Source: Bacillus methanolicus MGA3 | GTDB lineage: Bacteria > Bacillota > Bacilli > Bacillales > Cytobacillaceae | Assembly (NCBI RefSeq): GCF_000724485.1 | Contig: NZ_CP007739.1 | Location: 1,100,843-1,164,842 of the forward strand | DNA length: 64,000 bases | Direction: 5' to 3' | Notes under the pieces: model-generated | Seen by the model: only the letters and a program-made list of their open reading frames with translations | Told to the model about the DNA's origin: nothing | Database searches by the model: none | Translations under genes and position numbers: made by a program | Part shown: piece by piece, positions 42,081 through 53,521 of the stretch | Numbering within the stretch: the stretch's first letter is position 1 | Layout of the letters: the number at the start of each line of letters is the position of its first letter

Positions 42081-42092
42081 ATGGCCGCATGA
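42081..42092 (+). CDS. Possible three-codon leader ORF overlapping the yloB start
   Basis: ATG GCC GCA TGA. The strong SD AAAGGAGG (42066-42073) is 7 bp before this ATG, the ideal distance, but 15 bp before the yloB ATG at 42089. The leader stop TGA (42090-42092) overlaps the yloB start, so ribosomes that read the leader would end on the yloB start and could reinitiate. The arrangement is seen; use in vivo is inferred. Confidence 0.4.
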   Translation: MAA

Positions 42093-44767
42093 AGTTCCAT
42101 GAAATGAAAGAAAAGGAAGTAGAACAATCCTTAAATACGGACTTTTCCGCGGGCTTAACCGAAGATGACGTTAAGAAACGGAGAAAAGAGTTTGGCTATA
42201 ATGAGTTAGCTGAAGGAGAAAAGCAATCTGCTTTACTCTTATTTTTTAGTCAATTTAAAGATTTTATGGTGCTGGTACTTTTAGCAGCCACTTTGATTTC
42301 AGGTTTGCTTGGCGAATATATCGATGCGATTGCCATTATTGCAATTGTTATTATCAATGGCTTTCTTGGATTTTTTCAGGAACGAAAAGCAGAGAAATCG
42401 TTGCAGGCACTGAAAGAACTGTCCGCCCCGCAAGTGACCGCTTTAAGAGAAGGCAATTGGGTAAAGATTCCTTCGAGAGAGGTTGTTGTTGGTGATTTAT
42501 TAAAGTTTTCAAGTGGTGATAGAATAGGTGCGGACGTAAGATTAATAACAGTAAACAGTCTGGAAATTGAAGAGTCAGCATTAACCGGGGAATCAGTTCC
42601 GGTCCAGAAATCAACCGGTCTTTTATCCGGAAAGAATATGGGAATTGGCGATATGGAAAATATGGCATTCATGGGAACGATGGTAACTCGCGGTAGTGGG
42701 ATAGGTGTAGTCGTTGCAACGGGAATGAAAACTGCGATGGGGCAAATAGCCGATTTGCTTCAAAACGCTGAAATAATGGAAACACCGTTGCAGCGCCGCC
42801 TTGAACAACTTGGAAAAATCCTCATAGCCACTGCGCTTCTCTTAACGGTCCTAGTTGTAGTTGTCGGTATTCTCCAAGGACATCATATATATACGATGTT
42901 CCTTGCCGGCGTTTCCTTAGCCGTTGCAGCGATTCCGGAAGGACTTCCTGCCATAGTGACAGTTGCGCTTTCTCTCGGTGTTCAACGGATGATTAAGAAA
43001 AATGCAATTGTCCGCAAACTTCCAGCAGTAGAAACTCTCGGCTGTGCTTCTGTTATTTGTTCTGATAAAACTGGAACAATGACTCAAAATAAGATGACAG
43101 TGACCCATTTATGGAGCGGAGGCAACGTTTGGACTGTTGATGGTGTTGGATATGAACCGAACGGAAGATTTTACAGAAATAAAAACATCATTGACATAAA
43201 AAATAAAAAAGCTCTGCAGCAGCTTCTCATGTTTGGGATGCTTTGCAACCATGCGGAAATTATTAAGAAAGATAACGATTACGCTATTGATGGAGATCCG
43301 ACAGAAGGAGCTCTGCTTGTTTCGGCAATGAAGGCCGGTTATTCCAGGGAAACACTTTTGAATCAGTATGAAATTGTTCATGAATTTCCTTTTGATTCTA
43401 CACGGAAAATGATGAGTGTCATCGTTAAGGACCGGTACGGCCGCAATTTTATTGTGACAAAAGGGGCTCCGGATGTTCTGATCGGTGTAAGTGAATCGAT
43501 TCTTTGGGATGGAAAACTTCAATATTTTTCAAAAGAGATGAGAGGAATTGCACAAAATGCCATAAATGATCTTGCCTCAAGGGCATTACGAACGATTGCA
43601 ATTGGTTATAAAGCCATTCCGGCAAAAACAGTTATTTTAGATGAAAAAGAAGCTGAAAAAGACTTAATATTTATAGGGCTGCAAGGAATGATTGATCCGC
43701 CAAGGCCAGAAGTGAAAACTGCCGTAAAAGAGTGCCAGGAAGCCGGGATTAAGACAGTTATGATCACTGGTGACCACGTCATCACGGCAAAGGCTATTGC
43801 CGAACAGCTTGGGATATTTTCCAAGAATAGCAGAGTATTAGATGGGAAAGCTTTGTCCGAAATGTCCATCAGCGAATTGGAGGATGTCGTTGATGAAATC
43901 TCCGTATTTGCCCGAGTATCTCCTGAACATAAGCTAAAAATCGTAAAAGCATTGCAAAATAAGGGCCACATTGTTGCAATGACTGGCGACGGCGTGAATG
44001 ATGCACCTGCAATAAAAACTGCCGATATTGGTGTAGCGATGGGAATTACTGGAACAGACGTTGCAAAAGAGGCATCTTCGCTCGTTCTATTGGATGATAA
44101 TTTTGCAACAATAAAATCGGCGATTAAAGAAGGCAGAAACATTTACGAGAACATAAGAAAGTTTATCAGGTACTTACTAGCTTCAAATGTAGGTGAAATA
44201 CTTGTTATGTTGTTTGCAATGCTTCTTGCCCTTCCATTGCCGTTAGTTCCGATTCAAATATTATGGGTTAATCTTGTAACAGATGGTTTGCCGGCGATGG
44301 CACTGGGTCTTGATCAGCCTGAAGAGAATGTAATGAAGAGAAAACCGCGAAATCCGAAAGAAGGGGTTTTTGCAAGGGGACTCGGCTGGAAGGTTATTTC
44401 AAGAGGGTTCCTAATTGGCGCCGTCACGTTGGTTGCCTTTATGACAGTACATTACCGAAATTCTGAAGAACTTATCTATGCACAAACAGTGGCTTTTGCA
44501 ACGCTAGTGCTTGCTCAGCTTATCCACGTATTTGATTGCAGAAGTGAACGTTCTGTTTTCAACCGCAACCCTTTTGGGAATCACTACTTAAATTGGGCAG
44601 TCGCTTCATCTTTAATTCTAATGCTAGTTGTCATATACTACCCGCCGCTTCAACCAATATTTCATACCGTTCCAATCTTGTTGAAAGACTGGCTGTTGAT
44701 TGTGGGTCTAGCTTCGATACCAACATTTTTACTGGCAGGGTCATTTTTGACAAGAAAATCAAAATGA
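42089..44767 (+). CDS. yloB: P-type calcium-transporting ATPase
   Basis: 892 residues from ATG 42089; the protein then starts MKFHEMKEKEVEQSL as in B. subtilis YloB. P2A-type layout: N-terminal cation-ATPase domain, TM1-2, actuator domain with LTGESVPV, TM3-4 with the PEGLPA calcium-site motif, phosphorylation motif DKTGT (Asp326), nucleotide domain with KGAPDVL, hinge TGDGVNDAPAI, and six C-terminal membrane segments containing NLVTDGLPA. It pumps Ca2+ out of the cytoplasm; the B. subtilis protein is linked to sporulation and heat-resistant spores. Translation start is unusual (see leader ORF). Confidence 0.96.
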   Translation: MKFHEMKEKEVEQSLNTDFSAGLTEDDVKKRRKEFGYNELAEGEKQSALLLFFSQFKDFMVLVLLAATLISGLLGEYIDAIAIIAIVIINGFLGFFQERKAEKSLQALKELSAPQVTALREGNWVKIPSREVVVGDLLKFSSGDRIGADVRLITVNSLEIEESALTGESVPVQKSTGLLSGKNMGIGDMENMAFMGTMVTRGSGIGVVVATGMKTAMGQIADLLQNAEIMETPLQRRLEQLGKILIATALLLTVLVVVVGILQGHHIYTMFLAGVSLAVAAIPEGLPAIVTVALSLGVQRMIKKNAIVRKLPAVETLGCASVICSDKTGTMTQNKMTVTHLWSGGNVWTVDGVGYEPNGRFYRNKNIIDIKNKKALQQLLMFGMLCNHAEIIKKDNDYAIDGDPTEGALLVSAMKAGYSRETLLNQYEIVHEFPFDSTRKMMSVIVKDRYGRNFIVTKGAPDVLIGVSESILWDGKLQYFSKEMRGIAQNAINDLASRALRTIAIGYKAIPAKTVILDEKEAEKDLIFIGLQGMIDPPRPEVKTAVKECQEAGIKTVMITGDHVITAKAIAEQLGIFSKNSRVLDGKALSEMSISELEDVVDEISVFARVSPEHKLKIVKALQNKGHIVAMTGDGVNDAPAIKTADIGVAMGITGTDVAKEASSLVLLDDNFATIKSAIKEGRNIYENIRKFIRYLLASNVGEILVMLFAMLLALPLPLVPIQILWVNLVTDGLPAMALGLDQPEENVMKRKPRNPKEGVFARGLGWKVISRGFLIGAVTLVAFMTVHYRNSEELIYAQTVAFATLVLAQLIHVFDCRSERSVFNRNPFGNHYLNWAVASSLILMLVVIYYPPLQPIFHTVPILLKDWLLIVGLASIPTFLLAGSFLTRKSK

Positions 44768-44770
44768 AAT

Positions 44771-44779
44771 GTGTTATAA
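44771..44779 (+). promoter_or_regulatory. Possible extended -10 promoter for the yloC-rpoZ genes
   Basis: TGTTATAAT is a perfect extended -10. TTGACA lies upstream but at 22 bp, too far for sigma-A alone. The predicted start (~44786) coincides with the hairpin at 44786-44809, so this RNA would begin with a stem-loop. Weak call. Confidence 0.35.
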
Positions 44780-44785
44780 TCCTAA

Positions 44786-44816
44786 AGGTAATAGAGATGC
44801 CTCTATTACCTTTTCT
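44786..44816 (+). terminator. Terminator after yloB
   Basis: GGTAATAGAG (44786-44795) pairs perfectly with CTCTATTACC (44800-44809) around ATGC, followed by TTTTCTTTATT. Confidence 0.85.
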
Positions 44817-44851
44817 TTATTCGTTTTTTAAATGGATTGGATGTGTTAGAA

Positions 44852-45727
44852 ATGGTCGTAAGTATGACAGGTTTTGGCAGAGGTAAAGCCGAATCATCAG
44901 AGTTTTCAGTGACAGCAGAGATTAAATCTGTCAACCATCGTTTTTGTGAATTCCATATCCGTATGCCTCGCCAGTTATTAAAAATAGAAGACAAGATTAA
45001 AAAAAAGTTAGCTGAAACGATTCAAAGAGGCAGAGTCGAAGTTTTCATAACAATCGGTGGAACGGGAATCGTTACACGCAAGGTAATTGTTGACTGGAAC
45101 TTGCTTGATGAATATTATCATTACATAGAAAAAATAAAAGAACGATACAATTTATCAAATGATGTACCGATTCAAGCATTGCTTGAGCGGGATGAAATCA
45201 TAACAATTGAAGAAGAAGAGGCTGAGAATGAAGAACTTGAAAAGCTTGTTCTAACAGCTGTTGAAGAGGCTGCAAACGACTTGAACAAAATGCGTAAACA
45301 AGAAGGTGAAGCTCTTGAAAAAGATGTGTACACCCACTTAAAAAAATTGAATGACCGGATTCATTCAATGGAAAATCTGGCGCCAATCGTCGTAGAACAT
45401 TATCGAAAAAGGCTTGCAAAGCGCATGGAAGATCTGAAAGCCGGAGAAATTGATGAAGCTAGGATCTTAACTGAAACAGCGATCTTTGCTGATAAAGCAG
45501 ACATTAGTGAAGAAATAGCAAGATTAAAAAGCCATATCCTTCAATTTGATAAGACGGTGAAACTTCATGAACCGGTCGGCAGAAAATTGGATTTCTTAGT
45601 TCAAGAAATGAACAGAGAAGTGAACACGATCGGCTCCAAAGCAAATGACTCAAACATTGCAAATGCAGTTGTAGAAATGAAAAGCTTGCTTGAAAAAATA
45701 AAAGAGCAGCTTCAGAATATCGAGTAA
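44852..45727 (+). CDS. yloC: YicC-family endoribonuclease YloC
   Basis: 291 residues from ATG 44852, matching the B. subtilis protein start MVVSMTGFGRG. Upstream SD is poor (GGATGTG), so translation may be weak. N-terminal YicC domain (SVNHRFCEFHIRMPRQLLKIEDKIKKKL, GRVEVFITI), a helical middle with many Glu/Lys residues, and the C-terminal DUF1732 domain (DEARILTETAIFADKADISEEIARLKSH, GSKANDSNIANAVVEMKSLLEKIKEQLQNIE). The family has been shown to cleave RNA; targets here are unknown. It begins the yloC-remA-gmk-rpoZ group. Confidence 0.93.
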   Translation: MVVSMTGFGRGKAESSEFSVTAEIKSVNHRFCEFHIRMPRQLLKIEDKIKKKLAETIQRGRVEVFITIGGTGIVTRKVIVDWNLLDEYYHYIEKIKERYNLSNDVPIQALLERDEIITIEEEEAENEELEKLVLTAVEEAANDLNKMRKQEGEALEKDVYTHLKKLNDRIHSMENLAPIVVEHYRKRLAKRMEDLKAGEIDEARILTETAIFADKADISEEIARLKSHILQFDKTVKLHEPVGRKLDFLVQEMNREVNTIGSKANDSNIANAVVEMKSLLEKIKEQLQNIE

Positions 45728-45787
45728 GTGCCGTTTAGAATTGAAGACTTGCGGTCAAAATAAATTACTAATGATTGGAGGACCAGT

Positions 45788-46898
<1,111 letters not shown>

Positions 46899-46908
46899 TT
46901 TACTGAAA

Positions 46909-46945
46909 AATAACAACCTAGCTATTTTAGGTTGTTATTTTATTT
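46909..46945 (+). terminator. Terminator after rpoZ
   Basis: AATAACAACCTA (46909-46920) pairs perfectly with TAGGTTGTTATT (46928-46939), 7-nt loop, then TTATTT. Confidence 0.88.
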
Positions 46946-47067
46946 ATGTTCAACTGTGAAATTGTCAAAAAGGTGAAAAAAACAGTTCGTTTTTGCATAA
47001 TAGAAGTATTAAATGTTTTGGTCATAAATTAGCTGTTTTTATAGGCTTAATTATTGGAGGATATAAT

Positions 47068-48276
47068 ATGCTTGACGGAAAAAAAATATTGCTTTGTGTT
47101 ACGGGGGGAATAGCAGTTTATAAAGCTGCTGCCCTTACAAGCAAACTGACACAGGCAGGTGCAGAAGTAAAAGTAATTATGAGCGAATCAGCAACAGAGT
47201 TTGTCACTCCGTTAACGTTTCAAGCGTTATCTAGAAACGACGTATATACAGATATATTTGATGAAAAAAACCCGAAGGTGATTGCCCATATTGACTTGGC
47301 AGATTGGGCGGACCTTGTATTGGTAGCACCTGCTACTGCAAATGTTATAGGGAAGCTTGCAAACGGAATTGCTGATAATATGGTCACTACGACTCTTCTT
47401 GCCACGACTGCTCCGGTTTGGATTGCTCCTGCTATGAACGTTCATATGTATAATCATCCTGCTGTACAGAAAAATATTCAGAAATTATACAATTATGGAT
47501 ACCGGTTTATTGAACCTTCTGAAGGATATTTGGCGTGTGGATATGTCGGCAAAGGGAGGTTGGAAGAGCCTGAAAAAATCGTTTCCATCATGGAAGATTT
47601 TTTTAATAAAGAAAAAGGGCTTCTAAAAGGAAAGACCGTTCTCGTAACGGCAGGACCGACTAGGGAAAAAATTGACCCTGTTCGCTACATTACGAACCGA
47701 TCATCTGGAAAAATGGGATATGCGATTGCGGAGGAAGCGGTAAAAAGCGGTGCAGATGTGATTCTTGTTTCGGGTCCGGTAAATCTTCCAGTACCACGTG
47801 GAGTCACTCTCGTCAATGTTGAAAGTGCACACGACATGTATGAGGAAGTAATGGAACGGTTTAACAGGGCCGATGTCATCATTAAAACAGCAGCAGTCGC
47901 AGACTATCGGCCAAAGTATCCAGCCGATCAAAAAATGAAAAAACAGGATGGCCGGCAAATTTTGGAGTTGGAACGGACAAAAGATATCCTGCTTGAGCTT
48001 GGGAAGAAAAAGGATAAGCAAATCTTAGTTGGGTTTGCTGCGGAAACCGATCAAGTTGAGGAATATGCAAGAGAAAAATTATTGAAAAAAAATGCGGATT
48101 TAATTGTTGCCAATAATGTCAAAGTTGAAGGAGCCGGTTTTGATACAGAAACAAACATCGTAACTTTTTTTAAGCGAGACGGAACAACTGAACATTTGCC
48201 ATTGATGTCAAAAAAAGAGGTAGCAAAAAAGATTTTAAAAGAAGTTTTCCTTCTTCTGGAAGGTGAAAGTAAATGA
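47068..48276 (+). CDS. coaBC: Bifunctional phosphopantothenoylcysteine decarboxylase / phosphopantothenate--cysteine ligase
   Basis: 402 residues from ATG 47068 (TTGGAGG at 7 bp); the upstream in-frame ATG at 46993 has no SD. The N-terminal flavoprotein CoaC domain (KILLCVTGGIAVYKAA, substrate clamp PAMNVHMYNHPAVQKN, and the active-site Cys in GYLACGYVGKGR) is followed by the CoaB ligase domain (VTAGPTREKIDPVRYITNRSSGKMG, AAVADYRP, KTKD-like ERTKDIL). It carries out two successive steps in coenzyme A synthesis. Its end overlaps priA by 4 bp. Confidence 0.97.
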   Translation: MLDGKKILLCVTGGIAVYKAAALTSKLTQAGAEVKVIMSESATEFVTPLTFQALSRNDVYTDIFDEKNPKVIAHIDLADWADLVLVAPATANVIGKLANGIADNMVTTTLLATTAPVWIAPAMNVHMYNHPAVQKNIQKLYNYGYRFIEPSEGYLACGYVGKGRLEEPEKIVSIMEDFFNKEKGLLKGKTVLVTAGPTREKIDPVRYITNRSSGKMGYAIAEEAVKSGADVILVSGPVNLPVPRGVTLVNVESAHDMYEEVMERFNRADVIIKTAAVADYRPKYPADQKMKKQDGRQILELERTKDILLELGKKKDKQILVGFAAETDQVEEYAREKLLKKNADLIVANNVKVEGAGFDTETNIVTFFKRDGTTEHLPLMSKKEVAKKILKEVFLLLEGESK

Positions 48277-50687
48277 AAATTGCAAGTGTGATTGTCGATG
48301 TTCCGGCAAAGCAAACGGATAAGACATTTGATTATTTAATACCAGATAAATGGAAAGATGTGATTATGCCGGGAATGAGAGTGAGCGTTCCTTTCGGTTC
48401 CCGGCAAATACAAGGGTTTGTTACAGAAATGAAAAGTTCTTCCGATTTCAAAAAATTAAAAGAAATTACGGAACCAATGGATTTGACCCCGGTATTAACA
48501 AAAGAACTTCTTATGCTTGGAGATTGGCTGACAGAGCATGCCCTTTGCTACAAAATATCTGCATATCAGGCAATGCTTCCTGCGGCGCTAAAAGCAAAAT
48601 ACCAAAAGAAATTAAGAATAACTGATGGAACAGTAATTGGTGATTTGCCAAAAAACCTTCAACCCTTTTTTGCAGAACGCGATTTTATTCTATGGGAAGA
48701 GATTGTAAAAAAAGGGCTTGTTCCCGAATTTCAAAAAGAAGTCGCAAAAGGTACTGTAGAGGTTATTTATGAGGTAAAAGAAAAGGTAAAGAAAAAACTC
48801 GTAAAACACATTTATCCACTATTAAGTCCGGAAACCCTTGCAATAGAAAAGGAGAAGCTTCCTCCCCAGGCTTCAAAGCAAAAAGAAGCGATTGATTACT
48901 TTATAAAAAACTCCGAACCAATAGAATTGCGGCGGTTCACGGCCGAATTAGGAATATCTTCCGGAACGGTTAAAGGATTGATAAACAAAAGAATATTAGG
49001 TGAAAAAATGATAGAAGTTTATCGGAATCCTTATGAAAATCGAACATTTGTTAAGACTGAGCCGCTTCCGTTAACAGAGGATCAAAAAAAAGCGATCGAA
49101 CCCATTTTATCATCGATTGGAAACAATGAACATGAGGTATTTCTACTTTATGGGGTTACAGGCAGCGGAAAAACAGAAATTTATTTGCAATCCATTCAAA
49201 AAGTGATTGAAGAAGGAAAAGAAGCGATTGTGCTAGTTCCGGAAATATCTTTAACACCCCAAATGGTAACTAGATTTAAAGGCAGATTTGGAGACCAAGT
49301 TGCTGTACTGCACAGCGGTTTGTCTCAAGGAGAAAAGTATGATGAATGGCGGAAAATTCAGCGGAAGGAAGTAAAGGTAGCAGTCGGTGCCAGGTCGGCT
49401 ATTTTTGCACCCTTTGAGAACATCGGCATCATCATCATTGATGAAGAACATGAAACAAGCTATAAACAGGAAGAAACTCCTCGTTATCATGCAAGAGATG
49501 TCGCAATTCAAAGGGCAAAATACTATGGGTGTCCGGTCGTTTTAGGGAGTGCAACACCATCACTGGAATCTTTTGCGAGGGCTAAAAAAGGTGTTTTTCA
49601 TTTACTTACCCTTTCAAATCGGATGAATAATCAGGCGCTGCCGACCGTAGAGATTGTCGATATGAGAGAAGAACTCAGAGCTGGAAACAGATCGATGTTT
49701 TCAAGGACGCTCCTTGAGAAGCTGAAAGACAGATTAGAAAAAAAAGAACAGACTGTCTTATTCTTAAATAAACGCGGACACTCTTCGTTTGTCATGTGCC
49801 GATCTTGCGGTTACGTTTTAAATTGCCCGCATTGTGATATTTCATTGACCTATCACCGATTTAACGAGCAAATGAAATGCCATTATTGCGGATATGAACA
49901 GCACGTTCCCGTTTTTTGTCCTGAATGCCAAAGTGATCATATTCGATATTTTGGAACAGGGACGCAAAAAGTTGAAGAAGAACTTGCTAAAATTTTGCCT
50001 GAAGCAAGAGTTATTCGGATGGATGTTGATACGACAAGCAAAAAAGGAGCACATGAGCGTCTCCTTGCTGATTTTCAGGAAGGTAAAGCAGATATTTTAC
50101 TTGGTACGCAAATGATTGCCAAAGGCCTGGATTTTCCAAATATTACACTGGTTGGGGTGCTTTCGGCAGATACAATGCTCCATCTTCCGGATTTTCGGTC
50201 TTCGGAAAAAACGTTTCAACTGTTAACCCAGGTTAGCGGCAGGGCGGGAAGGCATGAATTAGAAGGGGAAGTTGTCATCCAGACATACAGTCCTGAGCAT
50301 TATAGTGTGGAGCTCGCAGGCGAACAGGATTACGACCGTTTCTATCAAAAGGAAATGATGATACGAAAGATCCATAAATATCCGCCTTTTTACTACATTT
50401 CTCTTGTAACGGTCAGCCATGAACAATTGATGAAGGTTGTGTCGGTAACCGAGAAAATTTCAACCTTTTTACAGTCAAGGTTATCAAATGAATCGATTGT
50501 TCTTGGTCCTGTTGCATCACCGATCCCCCGCATCAATAATAGATATCGCTATCAATGTTTGATAAAATACAAACGTGAACCTGAACTTGGCAAGGCTTTG
50601 AAAGCTGTATTGGACCGTTATCAGCAAGAGATTGTTTCTGATGGTTTACAAATTTCTATTGATCTTAATCCGTATATATTAATGTAA
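48273..50687 (+). CDS. priA: Primosomal replication-restart helicase PriA
   Basis: 804 residues, ATG 48273 overlapping the coaBC stop. N-terminal DNA-binding domain with GMRVSVPFGSRQIQGFV, Walker A GVTGSGKTEIYLQ, Walker B IIIDEEHETSYKQ, and SATPSLES. Zinc-binding cysteine cluster of the helicase core (CRSCGYVLNCPHC, CHYCG, CPEC), then motifs V-VI (GTQMIAKGLDFPNITLVGVL, QVSGRAGR). It binds stalled or repaired forks and loads the replicative helicase with DnaB, DnaD and DnaI in Bacillus. Confidence 0.98.
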   Translation: MKIASVIVDVPAKQTDKTFDYLIPDKWKDVIMPGMRVSVPFGSRQIQGFVTEMKSSSDFKKLKEITEPMDLTPVLTKELLMLGDWLTEHALCYKISAYQAMLPAALKAKYQKKLRITDGTVIGDLPKNLQPFFAERDFILWEEIVKKGLVPEFQKEVAKGTVEVIYEVKEKVKKKLVKHIYPLLSPETLAIEKEKLPPQASKQKEAIDYFIKNSEPIELRRFTAELGISSGTVKGLINKRILGEKMIEVYRNPYENRTFVKTEPLPLTEDQKKAIEPILSSIGNNEHEVFLLYGVTGSGKTEIYLQSIQKVIEEGKEAIVLVPEISLTPQMVTRFKGRFGDQVAVLHSGLSQGEKYDEWRKIQRKEVKVAVGARSAIFAPFENIGIIIIDEEHETSYKQEETPRYHARDVAIQRAKYYGCPVVLGSATPSLESFARAKKGVFHLLTLSNRMNNQALPTVEIVDMREELRAGNRSMFSRTLLEKLKDRLEKKEQTVLFLNKRGHSSFVMCRSCGYVLNCPHCDISLTYHRFNEQMKCHYCGYEQHVPVFCPECQSDHIRYFGTGTQKVEEELAKILPEARVIRMDVDTTSKKGAHERLLADFQEGKADILLGTQMIAKGLDFPNITLVGVLSADTMLHLPDFRSSEKTFQLLTQVSGRAGRHELEGEVVIQTYSPEHYSVELAGEQDYDRFYQKEMMIRKIHKYPPFYYISLVTVSHEQLMKVVSVTEKISTFLQSRLSNESIVLGPVASPIPRINNRYRYQCLIKYKREPELGKALKAVLDRYQQEIVSDGLQISIDLNPYILM

Positions 50688-50748
50688 TGGTTATGAAGAT
50701 GATCAATTTAGTAGAAAATGAAGATATAAGATAGATGGAGGATAAGCA

Positions 50749-51234
50749 TTGGCAGTAAAGAAAATTGTCACATACCCAGCTGAAATATTAGAAAAGCAAT
50801 GCGAGCCGGTTACGGTTTTTGATAAAAAGCTTTCAAAACTCCTTAATAATATGTACGATACAATGATTGAATATGATGGGGTAGGACTTGCAGCTCCACA
50901 AATAGGAGTAAATAAGCAAATTGCTATCGTAGATATTGATGATGAAACCGGCCCGATAGAATTAATAAACCCGGAAATTATGGAAACTTCAGGAGAACAA
51001 TCAGGTCCTGAAGGATGTTTAAGCTTTCCGGGACTTTATGGCGAGGTTACACGTCCCTATTTTGTAAAAGTGAAAGCACAGGATCGGAAGGGAAAATCTT
51101 TTATTATTGAAGCAGAGGATTTTCTCGCCAGAGCGATCCAGCATGAAATTGATCATTTGCATGGTGTCCTGTTTATTTCAAAAATTACAAGATACTTGGA
51201 AGAAGATGAGTTGGAAGGGTTGGAAGTGGAATGA
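50749..51234 (+). CDS. def: Peptide deformylase
   Basis: 161 residues from TTG 50749 with TGGAGG; the N-terminus [13 protein letters not shown] matches relatives. The three conserved motifs of the metalloenzyme are [16 protein letters not shown] and HEIDHLHG. Removes the formyl group from nascent proteins. It sits beside fmt, which adds that group to initiator tRNA, and overlaps it by 4 bp. The lengths and motifs fit the type I class found in many bacteria. Confidence 0.97.
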   Translation: MAVKKIVTYPAEILEKQCEPVTVFDKKLSKLLNNMYDTMIEYDGVGLAAPQIGVNKQIAIVDIDDETGPIELINPEIMETSGEQSGPEGCLSFPGLYGEVTRPYFVKVKAQDRKGKSFIIEAEDFLARAIQHEIDHLHGVLFISKITRYLEEDELEGLEVE

Positions 51235-52187
51235 CGAAAATTGTATTTATGGGGACGCCTGATTTTTCTGTTCCCATCTTGAAGCAGCTGGTTCAAGACG
51301 GATACGAAATAATTGGAGTTGTTACCCAGCCCGACAGGCCGGTAGGAAGAAAAAAAATCTTGACACCACCGCCGGTGAAAGTGGAAGCAGAAAAACACGG
51401 AATTCCTATATTTCAACCAGAAAAAATCCGCAATCCAGAAGAGCTTGAAAAAATCTTGGCTCTTAAACCGGATTTGATTGTGACCGCTGCCTTTGGACAA
51501 ATATTGCCAAAGGAACTACTCGAAGCCCCGAAGTTTGGCTGCATTAATGTCCATGCTTCGCTTTTGCCTGAACTTCGCGGCGGGGCGCCGATCCATTATG
51601 CGATTTTGCAGGGCAAGAAAAAAACGGGGATTACGATTATGTATATGGTTGAAAAATTAGATGCAGGAGATATATTGACTCAAGCGGAAGTTATGATCAC
51701 AGATGAAGACACTGTAGGAACACTGCATGACAAATTAAGTGAAACAGGTGCAAAACTGTTATCGGAAACGATACCGAAGCTCATTAAAGGCGAGCTTAAG
51801 CCTATTCCGCAAAATGAAGAGGAAGCGACATATTCCTACAACATCAAAAGAGAACAAGAAAAAATAGACTGGTCAAAAAACGGTGAAGATATATATAACC
51901 ATATTCGCGGAATGAATCCATGGCCAGTTGCCTATACAACGATGAATCATTCTGTTTTAAAAATATGGCGCGGTGAAAAGGTTCCTGTTAAGGAAACATC
52001 TGAACCCGGGACAATTTTAGCAATTTCCAAAGACGGAATTATCGTTTCAACGGGAGATGATACAGCTATAAAGATTACAGAACTTCAGCCTTCGGGGAAA
52101 AAGCGGATGACGGCAGAACAATTTTTGCGTGGGGCCGGCTCTCAAATAACGATCGGAACAAAATTAGGAGAAGAGAATGAAGAGTAA
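51231..52187 (+). CDS. fmt: Methionyl-tRNA formyltransferase
   Basis: 318 residues; ATG 51231 overlaps the def stop. The formyl-folate domain has [33 protein letters not shown] (folate and catalytic Asn/His) and KLDAGDIL with the catalytic Asp. The C-terminal OB-type domain ([16 protein letters not shown]) binds tRNA. Overlaps rsmB by 11 bp. The def-fmt-rsmB order is conserved widely. Confidence 0.97.
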   Translation: MTKIVFMGTPDFSVPILKQLVQDGYEIIGVVTQPDRPVGRKKILTPPPVKVEAEKHGIPIFQPEKIRNPEELEKILALKPDLIVTAAFGQILPKELLEAPKFGCINVHASLLPELRGGAPIHYAILQGKKKTGITIMYMVEKLDAGDILTQAEVMITDEDTVGTLHDKLSETGAKLLSETIPKLIKGELKPIPQNEEEATYSYNIKREQEKIDWSKNGEDIYNHIRGMNPWPVAYTTMNHSVLKIWRGEKVPVKETSEPGTILAISKDGIIVSTGDDTAIKITELQPSGKKRMTAEQFLRGAGSQITIGTKLGEENEE

Positions 52188-53517
52188 AAAAAACATTCGT
52201 GAAATAGCTTTAGATCTCCTCGAAACAATTGAAAAGAACCAATCTTACAGCAACTTATTATTAAATAGCAAAATTGAAAGAAATGAAATCGATCAAAAAG
52301 ATGTCGGGCTTTTGACAGAGTTAACTTACGGAACTCTTCAGCGCCAAATGACTCTCGATTATTTTTTAAAGCCATTTATTAAGAAAAAGCCCGATAGGTG
52401 GGTTTTGCATTTATTACGGCTTACACTGTACCAAATGGTCTATTTAGATAAGATCCCTGACCGGGCAGCGATATATGAAGCTGTGGAAATTGCAAAAAAG
52501 CGCGGCCATAAAGGGATTGCAAGTATGGTTAACGGTGTATTAAGAAATATACAAAGGCAAGGCCTTCCTCCATTGGAAAATATTAATGATCCGATTGAGC
52601 GGTTGGCTATTGAAACGAGTCATCCGGAATGGCTTGTCAAGAGGTGGACAGACCAATTTGGGTTTGAAAAAACAAAAAAAATGTGTGAAACAAATTTAAC
52701 ACCTCCGTTCCAAACAGCAAGAGTCAACGTGACAAAAATCAGCAGAGACGAATGTTTGCAGCTGCTAGAAAATGAAGGCTTCCGTGTCGAAGCTAGCTCG
52801 ATCATTCCTGAAGCGATAAAATGCTTAAAAGGCAATCTGGCAACTTCCAATGCATTTAAAAATGGTTTGATTACGATTCAGGATGAGAGTTCTATGCTTG
52901 TTGCTTATGCACTGAATATCGAAGAAAATTTTACAATTCTTGATGCGGCAGCCGCACCCGGAGGGAAATCTACTCATATCGCTGAAAAACTAAATCAAAC
53001 CGGTAAAGTCATTTCGCTCGACCTCCATGAACATAAGGTGAAGCTGATTGGCCGAGCTGCTGAACGGCTAGGGCTTGATAATATTGAACTGAAAGTTTTA
53101 GATTCAAGGCTTGCGCCTGAACATTTTGCCGCTGAATCATTTGACAGAATACTTCTTGATGCGCCATGTTCAGGACTAGGTGTTATGAGGAGAAAACCTG
53201 ATTTGAAATATACAAAGACGGAAGAGGATGTATACAAATTAAAACAAGTACAGCAAGATTTGCTTAAATCTGTCGCTCCTCTACTGAAAAAAGGCGGAAT
53301 TCTTGTCTACAGTACTTGTACTGTTGATCGGGAAGAAAACCATGAAGTTGTCGAAAGTTTTTTAAAGGGAAATAACTTATTTGAAGGTGATGCTACTCTT
53401 AAAGATCGAATGCCGGAAGCTGTTAAGCCCCTTGTCGACGATTTTATGCTTCAAATTCTTCCTCAGGATTTTGGGTCGGATGGATTTTATATTGCTTGCT
53501 TAAGAAAGAAGGTGTAA
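52177..53517 (+). CDS. rsmB: 16S rRNA (cytosine-967 C5) methyltransferase
   Basis: 446 residues, ATG 52177 inside the end of fmt (SD AGGAGA). N-terminal NusB-like RNA-binding domain ([31 protein letters not shown]). SAM-binding [17 protein letters not shown], the first catalytic motif [15 protein letters not shown] and the second Cys in [19 protein letters not shown]-dependent modification of small-subunit rRNA is inferred from the family (B. subtilis YloM). Confidence 0.96.
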   Translation: MKSKKNIREIALDLLETIEKNQSYSNLLLNSKIERNEIDQKDVGLLTELTYGTLQRQMTLDYFLKPFIKKKPDRWVLHLLRLTLYQMVYLDKIPDRAAIYEAVEIAKKRGHKGIASMVNGVLRNIQRQGLPPLENINDPIERLAIETSHPEWLVKRWTDQFGFEKTKKMCETNLTPPFQTARVNVTKISRDECLQLLENEGFRVEASSIIPEAIKCLKGNLATSNAFKNGLITIQDESSMLVAYALNIEENFTILDAAAAPGGKSTHIAEKLNQTGKVISLDLHEHKVKLIGRAAERLGLDNIELKVLDSRLAPEHFAAESFDRILLDAPCSGLGVMRRKPDLKYTKTEEDVYKLKQVQQDLLKSVAPLLKKGGILVYSTCTVDREENHEVVESFLKGNNLFEGDATLKDRMPEAVKPLVDDFMLQILPQDFGSDGFYIACLRKKV

Positions 53518-53521
53518 TCAG

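Noticed and set aside
43606..44142. 178-codon open frame on the - strand within yloB
   Set aside because: Antisense shadow of the ATPase coding sequence, with no SD and Ser/Thr-rich composition typical of reversed frames.
44741..44779. TTGACA with TATAAT at 22-bp spacing before yloC as a second Spo0A-type promoter
   Set aside because: The TTGACA lies in the yloB coding end, no 0A boxes are seen and the extended -10 alone explains the match.
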